A stretch of DNA of 31,261 nucleotides from Paradesertivirga sp965650335 (GTDB lineage Bacteria > Bacteroidota > Bacteroidia > Sphingobacteriales > Sphingobacteriaceae). Location of the stretch: the NCBI GenBank assembly GCA_965650335.1, contig CBFGOI010000052.1, positions 1-31,261 of the forward strand, in the 5' to 3' direction. Position 1 is the first letter of the stretch. The number at the start of each line of letters is the position of its first letter. Below the pieces are notes generated by a model, which saw only the letters and a list, made by a program, of their open reading frames with translations, was not told the DNA's origin and searched no databases. This document shows positions 25,998 to 31,261 of this stretch, piece after piece. Position numbers and translations under genes: made by a program.

Positions 25998-26300
25998 ATG
26001 AACCAGATAGAAAAGCATACTTCAATTATATCCAAGCTCTGTAAGAGCCATAAAGTAAGAAGTTTATATGCCTTTGGTTCGGTGTTAACCGAGAAATTCA
26101 ATAGTGAAAGCGACATTGACTTGATTGTTGATTTTGAGCCACTAGACGTCTTGGATTATGCCGATAACTACTTTGACTTTAAATTTGCTTTGCAAGATGT
26201 TTTGAAACGACCTATCGATCTGCTAGAAGACAAAGCAATAAAAAACCCGTATTTCAGAGATACGGTAAATCAGCAAAGACAATTAATTTATGGACATTGA
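25998..26300 (+). CDS. mntA: MntA-type nucleotidyltransferase antitoxin
   Basis: A 100-residue minimal nucleotidyltransferase from the ATG at 25998; an in-frame TTG at 25977 exists, but MNQIEKHTSIISKL is the natural start. The catalytic motif GSx10DxD is complete: FGSVLTEKFNSESDIDLIV with G27, S28, D39 and D41, and a third acidic residue is likely D72-E74 (RPIDLLED). In the known MntA/HepT systems this enzyme neutralises the HEPN toxin by attaching AMP to a tyrosine of the toxin. The next gene begins 11 bp before this one ends, so both are translated together. Located within the cassette-like region. Confidence 0.9.
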   Translation: MNQIEKHTSIISKLCKSHKVRSLYAFGSVLTEKFNSESDIDLIVDFEPLDVLDYADNYFDFKFALQDVLKRPIDLLEDKAIKNPYFRDTVNQQRQLIYGH

Positions 26301-26628
26301 AGTCAAAGCTTGGTTGTACGACATATTAAATGCGATCAACGAAATTGAGGGCTTCTTTGTTGACACACCAAGAGAATTTAATCATTACCAAACTGATTTA
26401 CGAACCAAGCGAGCGGTTGAAAGGAATATAGAAATCATCGGCGAAGCCATGAATCGGATATTAAGAAAAAACACCTCTGTCGATATCTCTAACTCCAGAA
26501 AGCTTGTTGATGTGAGAAACAGAATCATTCATGGATATGACTCGGTTTCAGATGAAGTAATCTGGGGTATTGTAATTAAACACTTACCAGTTCTGCAGGA
26601 CGAGGTAGAAAAGCTTTTAGGGGAATAA
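26290..26628 (+). CDS. hepT: HepT-type HEPN ribonuclease toxin
   Basis: A 112-residue all-helical HEPN-domain protein. The toxin motif Rx4HxY is intact as RNRIIHGY, with R76, H81 and Y83. In characterised systems the arginine and histidine cut RNA and the tyrosine is the AMPylation target of MntA, so this pair looks functional. The N-terminal helices DILNAINEIEGFF and TDLRTKRAVERNIEIIGEAMNRI are typical of DUF86-type HepT. The ATG lies inside the mntA end (11-bp overlap, different frame). A two-helix membrane protein gene follows after 58 bp and could belong to the same transcript. Confidence 0.92.
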   Translation: MDIEVKAWLYDILNAINEIEGFFVDTPREFNHYQTDLRTKRAVERNIEIIGEAMNRILRKNTSVDISNSRKLVDVRNRIIHGYDSVSDEVIWGIVIKHLPVLQDEVEKLLGE

Positions 26629-26686
26629 AAAAAGCACTACAAAAAACAATGGTCGGAGCTCTATTAATTAAGACCGCACTAGTTTT

Positions 26687-26875
26687 ATGAACTGGAAATA
26701 TTTATTTGCAAGCCCAATTGCCTTTTTCCTTGGAATCCTTCTGTACAGGTATTACAATCGACAGCAAACGATGGGCGGTTATTCTCCAACAACTCATGCT
26801 AAAGGTTGGGTATTCGCTATTGCATGCTTTCTGTTCTCCATAATCCTGTTTTTTATGGCTTTTTTGCCGGGCTAA
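26687..26875 (+). CDS. Small two-helix membrane protein
   Basis: A 62-residue protein with two membrane helices, about residues 5-20 (YLFASPIAFFLGILLY) and about 41-60 (WVFAIACFLFSIILFFMAFL), separated by a basic, polar loop RYYNRQQTMGGYSPTTHAKG. Both ends fit a hairpin in the inner membrane. No family recognised. It follows hepT on the same strand. Its stop codon lies inside GCTAACG, which forms the left end of the next separator, an arrangement often seen at the end of integron cassettes. Confidence 0.65.
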   Translation: MNWKYLFASPIAFFLGILLYRYYNRQQTMGGYSPTTHAKGWVFAIACFLFSIILFFMAFLPG

Positions 26876-27013
26876 CGATTCAAGGCACACACACAACCTT
26901 CGAAAATGGCGGGGTGACGTTGTTCCAGGAAATTTCTACATTTAACAAGCTTTGTGCCGGATGACAATGAACTACTTTCTATTACCCATCTTCGCAAAGC
27001 CAAAACCATTAGC
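26871..27013 (+). repeat. Separator copy 3: diverged attC-like palindrome
   Basis: GCTAA at 26871-26875 is complementary to TTAGC at 27009-27013, and GGCACA at 26884-26889 to TGTGCC at 26953-26958. GGATGACAA at 26959-26967 is the same element seen at 25873-25881 and, as GGGTGACAA, at 24869-24877. The distance from that element to the terminal TTA is 52-53 nt in all three copies. The rest has diverged strongly. The segment begins at the stop codon of the preceding gene. Confidence 0.4.
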
Positions 27014-27316
27014 GATCATTGTAATCCGGCCTCCTCAACGACGATAAAAACGAATTAGGACATTTTTATTTTAAAAAAAGAAAACCTAGCTTTGTTACAT
27101 ATTGAGTTATTACTAGCTCTACGTCTTCCGTGACGATGTTTTAGCAAACCTTTTTTGCAGGCAAAAACGGCATCATAATCTTAAAAGATATGTTATGCTA
27201 TTTTATGCCTTTATTGTTCTCAAACAGAAAATTTTCCCCCCATAATTCTGTACGCCTCAAAATTTTAATCTTTTAAAGATTAACTCTCATTTATTACTCA
27301 AAAATTAAAAACTAAA
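27014..27316 (+). promoter_or_regulatory. Long A/T-rich leader of the monooxygenase gene
   Basis: No gene is seen here. A small hairpin with TTTTTG (27152-27157) and CAAAAA (27162-27167) lies mid-way. A 15-nt palindrome AATCTTTTAAAGATT at 27267-27281, 35 bp before the ATG, is placed well for an operator. The last 80 bp are strongly A/T-rich. Confidence 0.35.
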
Positions 27317-28528
27317 ATGACAGTACTAATTATTGGTGCAGGTATGGGGGGACTATGCCTTGCACAACTATTAAAAAAAAATGGTGTAAATGTTCAAATA
27401 TTTGAACGGGATGCCAGTGCAGCTGCTCGGTTGCAAGGCTATCGCCTTCACCTTGATGCGGATGGAATTTCGGCTATTCAAGAATCTTTACCTGAAAAGC
27501 TATTTCAATTATTTGAATTGACATCTACTAATCCGCTTCCATACACAACAATTTTGGATACAGAACTGAAATTAAGTAGAAGATTCCCTATTGACAATTA
27601 CAGTAAAACGGAACATCACGTTGAAACCGGAATTGCAAAACATCTAAATGTAAACAGAGCCACTGTAAGGGAAATATTACTTATGGATTTAGATGCCATT
27701 TGCCATTATGGAGCAAAACTAGAGCGTTATGAAACAGACAAAAATGGTGTTACCGCATTTTTTGAGGACGGCAGAACTGTAAAAGGAGATGTATTGGTTG
27801 GTGCAGATGGAGCAGGTTCTGTTGTACGCAAACAACGAGCACCAGAAGCAAAATTTATGGACTCTGGTGCAAGAGCAATTTATGGGCGCATTAAAATTGA
27901 TGAAGCCCGAAAGGTTTTACCAAACTTGTGTATCGCAGATGTTTTTACTGCTGTTTCAGATGTTCGTAAATTAATTTTAGGTGTTGGGCCTATCATTTTT
28001 CCAATACGTCCGGAACTTGCCGCTCAAAGTATTGGAATTGAAAAAAACTTAAACCAACAGCACGATTATGTTGGCTGTATTGTTTCAGGACGTAAGGAGT
28101 TTTTTGGCTCTGACGATGTGGAAATCAGAAAGAAAACAAGTGATGAATTGCAACAGTTGGCAATTGATTTACTAAGTGACTGGCCAAGCGAAGCCTCTTC
28201 TGTTCCAGCAGTTGGAGAAAAAGGCTCTTTCTTTTATATTGAAATGACTTCCAGCATTCCTTTCAATTTAAAACCCCATCCAAATGTTACCCTTTTGGGG
28301 GATGCAATACATACAATGACCCCAAGTTTGGGCAGAGGTGCTAATGTTGCTTTAAGAGATGCTGCACTACTTGGTAAAGAACTGATTAAGGTGGCCAACG
28401 GGGATAAAGAGTTAGTCACTTCTTTGAAAGAATACGAAACAGAAATGACACAATACGGCTTTAATGTAGTTCGCCACTCGGCTGAAATGGGTACAAAGTT
28501 ATTGGGACAAGACCCATTGCCCAACTAA
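27317..28528 (+). CDS. FAD-dependent monooxygenase (aromatic hydroxylase / TetX-related group)
   Basis: A 403-residue cytoplasmic flavoprotein of the group A hydroxylase family. The FAD-binding Rossmann motif VLIIGAGMGGLCLAQLL is at residues 3-19 (GxGxxG at 7-12), the second FAD/NADPH motif VGADGAGSVVRKQ at 161-173, and the third motif TLLGDAIHTMTPSLGRGAN with D329. It presumably uses NADPH and oxygen to hydroxylate a small aromatic or polyketide-like compound. Family members include tetracycline-inactivating TetX, but the active-site wording differs (TMTPSLGRGAN rather than the PPFAGQG-type string), so tetracycline inactivation should not be assumed. It has a long A/T-rich leader and is closed by a perfect hairpin terminator. 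Its setting suggests acquisition with the cassette-like region. Confidence 0.88.
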   Translation: MTVLIIGAGMGGLCLAQLLKKNGVNVQIFERDASAAARLQGYRLHLDADGISAIQESLPEKLFQLFELTSTNPLPYTTILDTELKLSRRFPIDNYSKTEHHVETGIAKHLNVNRATVREILLMDLDAICHYGAKLERYETDKNGVTAFFEDGRTVKGDVLVGADGAGSVVRKQRAPEAKFMDSGARAIYGRIKIDEARKVLPNLCIADVFTAVSDVRKLILGVGPIIFPIRPELAAQSIGIEKNLNQQHDYVGCIVSGRKEFFGSDDVEIRKKTSDELQQLAIDLLSDWPSEASSVPAVGEKGSFFYIEMTSSIPFNLKPHPNVTLLGDAIHTMTPSLGRGANVALRDAALLGKELIKVANGDKELVTSLKEYETEMTQYGFNVVRHSAEMGTKLLGQDPLPN

Positions 28529-28579
28529 AATAAAATGGAAATACTCATTTTTATTTCAATTAAATACTGACAATTTTTT

Positions 28580-28608
28580 ATGGTCGTACAAAAAAACTGT
28601 ACGACCAT
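28580..28608. terminator. Perfect 11-bp hairpin terminator after the monooxygenase
   Basis: ATGGTCGTACA at 28580-28590 pairs exactly with TGTACGACCAT at 28598-28608, loop aaaaaac. A T-run lies on the left side and ttagtttt on the right, so it could act in both directions. It lies 52 bp past the stop. Confidence 0.85.
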
Positions 28609-28893
28609 TTAGTTTTAACGCAAAAAAAAAGCTCATCGTGAAAACAAAGAGCCGCTAACATTGCATTGGCGTAATGACGCTGACGAACATAGACTGAGCA
28701 TTTGCAATTCTTTTTATCTTTATTGCAAGCATTGGGCGTAAGAGCTTTGATTGCCCTACAACTGCAATGCTTCAACATTGGCGGAATATTCATGTAACTC
28801 CAGGCGCAATCAACCTCTTTTTTGACGCGATAGCACCTTATTTATTTTGTAGTTAAGCAGTAGGTTTGAACCTTAAAAATCAATTTAATAACT
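28609..28893. repeat. Palindrome-rich non-coding separator
   Basis: I see no credible gene; a Cys-rich 71-codon minus-strand frame overlaps the terminator and is doubtful. AAGCATTG at 28727-28734 pairs exactly with CAATGCTT at 28765-28772, and GGGC (28734-28737) can pair inside with GCCC (28753-28756). The flanks CCGCTAACATTG (left, near 28653) and CATTGGCGG (right, near 28777) are partly complementary, so the whole may be another diverged attC-like fold. The VOC gene follows after an A/T-rich leader with a near-consensus -7 region (TTATTTTG). Confidence 0.3.
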
Positions 28894-29334
28894 ATGGCAC
28901 TAATCAATCCTCACATTAACTTCAACGGAAATGCCGAAGAAGCATTTACCTTTTACAAATCAGTATTTGGCGGAGAGTTTGCAAAAGTTATTCGTTTCAA
29001 AGATCTTGCAAGCTCTGAATTCCCTGTAGCTGAAAACGAAAAAAATAAGATTATGCATATTGCTTTACCTATCGGTAAAAGTAATATGTTGATGGCAAAT
29101 GATGTTCCGGAAAGTCTGGGGAGAACAAACGAAAATGAGAACAGAAGTAAAATTGTAATAAATGCGGAAAGTAGAGAAGAAGCAGACAAATTATTTAATG
29201 GGCTTTCGGTAGGAGGACAAATAGAAGGGCCTATCGGTGATAGTCCCTGGGGTTCTTATTTTGGTTGTTTTAGAGACAAATACGGTATTGAATGGATTGT
29301 GGAATTTGACCCAAAATATAACGAAAAAGTATAA
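28894..29334 (+). CDS. VOC-family (PhnB-like) protein
   Basis: A 146-residue protein of the vicinal-oxygen-chelate fold, PhnB/3-demethylubiquinone-methyltransferase-like subgroup. Signature opening NPHINFNGNAEEAFTFYKSVFGGEF (residues 5-29), central HIALPIGKSNMLMANDVPES, and the closing repeat GQIEGPIGDSPWGSYFGCFRDKYGIEWIVEF. Members are paired beta-alpha-beta-beta-beta units, often binding a metal or small molecule; the metal-ligand residues are not all conserved in this subgroup and the reaction is unknown. Cytoplasmic. The stop codon marks the left end of the next separator. Confidence 0.9.
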   Translation: MALINPHINFNGNAEEAFTFYKSVFGGEFAKVIRFKDLASSEFPVAENEKNKIMHIALPIGKSNMLMANDVPESLGRTNENENRSKIVINAESREEADKLFNGLSVGGQIEGPIGDSPWGSYFGCFRDKYGIEWIVEFDPKYNEKV

Positions 29335-29494
29335 GGAGAAAAGAACGAGCGCCTAGTCGAGTAGGCGGCCGTGAGCTATAAGCCTGAGGCGCGCCTCTCA
29401 CACCGTACGTAGGGGTCACGGATAATTGACGCGTAGTGCTTTAATGAAAGTTAAGTCATTAGAATCGCCACCTTCGCCAAGCTCCGAAACGTTA
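29332..29494 (+). repeat. Separator with group II intron 3'-end-like sequence and GTTA end
   Basis: It runs from the VOC stop codon to GTTATGG at 29491. Near the left, CGCCTA/TAGGCG flanks gtcgag (29350-29367), and GAGGCGCGCCTC (about 29386-29397) is a perfect palindrome. On the minus strand the order is CCGTGACCCCTACGTACGG, TGTGAGAGG, then GCCGCCTACTCGAC. That resembles domain V followed by domain VI and the 3' splice end of a bacterial group II intron, with the domain V loop shortened. The stretch TGACGCGTAGTGCTTT is also similar to TGACAAGACTGTGCTTT of copies 1 and 2. Interpreted as an attC-like site carrying a decayed intron end. Confidence 0.4.
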
Positions 29495-29553
29495 TGGGTA
29501 TTTAAATGACCGAATATGGTCTGAGCCCCAAGGACTTAACATTATAACCCACC

Positions 29554-29820
29554 ATGACAATTTATAAGTTTAAAGACTTTTATAATAGAATAGATGAAAT
29601 TTTGTGGAAATATTGGGACCCTATAGGCGTTAACGCCAATGAAGACATAGGGAATGAATATAAAACTTATACTCCGCACATATTCAGGTTGAAAACTAAC
29701 AATTCAGATAAAGAAGAGATTTCAAAGAAGCTATTTGAAATAGAGACCCAAACAATGGGTTTAGCCGGTAATATGGACCGTTGTACTCAAGTCGCAGAAA
29801 GAATACAACGGTTACGATAA
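29554..29820 (+). CDS. Conserved small protein with a WDPIGV motif
   Basis: An 88-residue soluble protein. The pattern RIDEILWKYWDPIGVN, then EYKTYTPHIFRL, then EEISKKLFEIETQTMGL recurs in small uncharacterised bacterial proteins, where an acidic, mostly helical chain has a conserved WDPIGV core. I recognise the pattern but know no function. It is alone between two separators. The start is the first ATG, 60 bp after the GTTATGG end of the preceding separator. Confidence 0.72.
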   Translation: MTIYKFKDFYNRIDEILWKYWDPIGVNANEDIGNEYKTYTPHIFRLKTNNSDKEEISKKLFEIETQTMGLAGNMDRCTQVAERIQRLR

Positions 29821-29895
29821 GCATTTAAATCAGCCACTACTCGAGTAGGCGCACCGTGAGCCATAAATCCGCAAGATTGACTAATGGTTAAAAGC
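29818..29895 (+). repeat. Short separator sharing the CGAGTAGGCG motif
   Basis: It begins at the stop codon of the 88-aa gene. CTACTCGAGTAG (about 29837-29848) is a perfect palindrome. TCGAGTAGGCG and the following GTGAGC(C/T)ATAA align with 29357-29384 of the previous separator. CGAGTAG begins 22 nt after the stop, compared with 20 and 24 nt at the other two copies. The right end is not clear; GTTAAAA near 29888 is a candidate. Confidence 0.4.
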
Positions 29896-29914
29896 ATAAA
29901 AAATACGACATCTC

Positions 29915-30274
29915 ATGACTTATGACACACATCTTGCCGACAGGATAAGAGAATATCTTGCGGAATCGCCCAAACTTAAAACTGAAGAAAAACTTAAAAT
30001 TAAAGAGACGAAAATGTTTCGTGGACTTACCTTTATGGTTAATGGAAAAATGTGTATAGGTGTAAGTGGCGAGAATTTAATGTGTCGTTTTAACCCCGCT
30101 TTACAAAATAATATTGCCGGAAAAAAGGGCTTTCAGCCAATGATAATGAAAGGAAAAGAGTTGAAAGGATACTGCTATATTAACCCGGACGGTGTTCAAT
30201 CAAGAAGTGATTTTGAATATTGGATTAACTTATGTTTAGCGTTTAATTCAGAAGCGAAATCTTCAAAACGATAA
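29915..30274 (+). CDS. TfoX N-terminal domain protein
   Basis: A 119-residue protein matching the TfoX/Sxy N-terminal domain. KETKMFRGLTFMVNGKMCIGVSGENLMCRF (about residues 31-60) fits the family string with MFGG-like and MVNGKMC elements, followed by GFQPMIMKGKELKGYCYINPDG and FEYWINLCLAFNSEAKSSKR at the end. Single-domain members are common outside competence systems, and their molecular role is not established, so competence regulation should not be assumed. It is the last of the run of small plus-strand genes flanked by separators. Confidence 0.88.
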   Translation: MTYDTHLADRIREYLAESPKLKTEEKLKIKETKMFRGLTFMVNGKMCIGVSGENLMCRFNPALQNNIAGKKGFQPMIMKGKELKGYCYINPDGVQSRSDFEYWINLCLAFNSEAKSSKR

Positions 30275-30446
30275 ACAAAAAACAGCTCGATCACACCTTT
30301 GCTGCATTGCTTTTTAACGGCGAAACCCAATAACGCTGAGAAATATATTCCCAGCTTTACAATCTCCAAATAGTACAAGCCATAAGCTTAGGTTTTTAGT
30401 TTTAAGATAGAAATCAATCCATCTAATTGTCTTAAAATTTACTCTT

Positions 30447-30986
30447 ATGAAAAACTTTTTTTCAACCACCATCCTGCTCGTTGCATCGTTACTAACGGGA
30501 TATTCGCAACAAACCAAAAGTACGGCAGCCATGAATAAAGCCATAGCTGCTAAGATCTTCAAAGCATTTGACGAAGGAGATGTCAATGCATTGGACAAGC
30601 TAATTGCAAAAGATGCTGTTTCGCATTCAGAAATGCCGCCCGAAATAAAAACCACAGGATTAGAAGCTGTAAAGGAGATGAGCAGAATGCACAAAGCCGC
30701 ATTCCCGGACATTAAAACTACGGTACATGTAATGGGGGTGGCGGGTGACACTGTAATGGCTTACTTTACTTCTACAGGCACTAATTCAGGCCCCTTCATG
30801 GGCAAGCCCGCCACGAATAAACGAATCAATTTCGAGGGCGTTGATATTATTCGGTTTAAAAATGGAAAGGCTGTTGAACACTGGGGTGTTTACGACAATT
30901 TAAAAATGATGCAACAGTTAGGCATGATGCCGCCGCCGCCGCCCCCTGCCACTGCTCCAGTAAATCCGGGTATGGGTCCAAAATAA
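30447..30986 (+). CDS. Secreted SnoaL/NTF2-like protein with polyproline tail
   Basis: A 179-residue protein with a signal peptide (about 1-20, ending TGYSQQ). The mature part (about 35-150) has the NTF2-like cone fold pattern of the SnoaL ester-cyclase group: AAKIFKAFDEGDVNALDKLIAKDAVSH, GLEAVKEMSRMHKAAFPDIKTTVHVM, MGKPATNKRINFEGVDIIRFKNGKAVEHWGVYDNLKMMQQLGM. The H in EHWGVYD and the HS after DAV are the usual active-site positions. A tail of six consecutive prolines and PVNPGMG closes the chain. It is probably periplasmic; the substrate is unknown. The next gene starts 36 bp downstream and is probably in the same operon. Confidence 0.85.
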   Translation: MKNFFSTTILLVASLLTGYSQQTKSTAAMNKAIAAKIFKAFDEGDVNALDKLIAKDAVSHSEMPPEIKTTGLEAVKEMSRMHKAAFPDIKTTVHVMGVAGDTVMAYFTSTGTNSGPFMGKPATNKRINFEGVDIIRFKNGKAVEHWGVYDNLKMMQQLGMMPPPPPPATAPVNPGMGPK

Positions 30987-31022
30987 AAAGATTAATAAAG
31001 AAACTTCTAAATAACTACCGTC

Positions 31023-31261
31023 ATGTATATAATCCGAGATATTTTTCAGCTAAAATTTGGTCATTTTAAGGATGCCCGGGACTTACTAGACCAGGCTGTA
31101 AACACCGGCATTATGCCGAAAACTGAATCCGTCCGGCTGTTAAGCGATTTTACGGGTCACTCGTACCGACTGATCTTCGAAGAACAATATAACTCTTTGG
31201 CTGATTATGAACAGTCCTTGAATTCGGGAATGGCCCAGGATGAATGGAAAAACTGGTACGA
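31023..31261 (+). CDS. Probable ferredoxin-like alpha/beta-barrel (NIPSNAP-like) protein, 5' part
   Basis: Only the first 79 residues lie in the window. MYIIRDIFQLKFGHFKDARDLL opens with a strand-helix unit. VRLLSDFTGHSYRLIFEEQYNSLADYEQSL and GMAQDEWKNWY follow, as in NIPSNAP or dimeric alpha/beta-barrel proteins that measure about 100 residues. There is no signal peptide, so it is cytoplasmic. It is 36 bp after the SnoaL-like gene and likely in the same operon. Function unknown. Confidence 0.6.
   Translation, partial: MYIIRDIFQLKFGHFKDARDLLDQAVNTGIMPKTESVRLLSDFTGHSYRLIFEEQYNSLADYEQSLNSGMAQDEWKNWY

Noticed and set aside
27317..28528. Naming the monooxygenase tet(X)
   Set aside because: Only the general FAD motifs are shared; the substrate-site wording differs, so a resistance label is not supported.
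28578..28793. A 71-codon Cys-rich minus-strand frame
   Set aside because: It overlaps the perfect terminator hairpin and the palindromic separator and has no recognisable domain; the cysteines come from low-complexity GCA/TTG-rich sequence.
29350..29430. A CRISPR-like interpretation of the repeated motifs
   Set aside because: Repeats are few, irregularly spaced over kilobases and tied to stop codons, with no uniform spacers and no cas genes.
30314..30751. A 145-codon minus-strand frame opposite the SnoaL-like gene
   Set aside because: It is antisense to a gene with a clear signal peptide and fold; its serine/alanine-rich content is a frame artefact.

Overview
The window looks like chromosomal DNA from a member of the Bacteroidota, most likely a Sphingobacteriaceae-type soil or water bacterium (Pedobacter-like). 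The signs are secreted proteins whose signal peptides end in SQQ or AQ, AT-rich leaders without strong Shine-Dalgarno sequences, a TamL/TamB pair with a lipoprotein barrel, a periplasmic two-component-propeller hybrid histidine kinase, an exo-acting GH35 enzyme, and one -7 box of the TAnnTTTG type. The genus is an inference. I saw no tRNA, rRNA or CRISPR.

Positions 1-24400 are mostly ordinary core genes. A cysteine synthesis pair (cysE then partial cysM) reads leftward. It is followed by a small membrane-anchored protein and a divergent HD-domain hydrolase. A three-gene unit comes next: an ECF sigma factor, a small two-helix membrane protein and a metal-binding-like small protein without its cysteines. 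After it lie a secreted GH35 beta-galactosidase, a short-chain dehydrogenase, a small secreted protein, and mannose-6-phosphate isomerase convergent with a serine beta-lactamase-like hydrolase across a strong bidirectional hairpin. A 1431-residue hybrid sensor kinase follows. Then comes a small decayed patch (15.4-16.3 kb) holding the tail of a Y1/REP-associated-type transposase and a 5'-truncated secreted-protein gene. A small membrane protein, tamB and tamL complete this part; tamB and tamL together form the Bacteroidota TAM machinery for outer-membrane protein assembly.

Positions 24400-30340 are different. All genes are on the plus strand, small and functionally unrelated: a secreted TonB-C-terminal protein, a MntA/HepT toxin-antitoxin pair with a small membrane protein, an FAD monooxygenase, a VOC protein, an 88-aa protein and a TfoX-N protein. 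They are separated by non-coding segments that tend to start at the stop codon of the preceding gene and end in GTTA or ATTA. One separator (24797-24920) folds as a long imperfect palindrome with TAAC/GTTA ends, as integron attC sites do. A 90-nt stretch of it recurs at about 87% identity after the next gene, and a weaker copy occurs 1.1 kb further on. Three separators share a CGAGTAG(G/A)CG motif 20-24 nt after the stop codon; read on the minus strand this resembles the 3' end of a group II intron. My main hypothesis is an integron-like gene-cassette array, possibly with decayed group II introns in the recombination sites. No integrase is visible here.

The right edge (30447-31261) holds a secreted SnoaL/NTF2-like protein and the start of a probable alpha/beta-barrel protein, likely one operon. 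Functions are assigned from motifs read by eye, without database searches.
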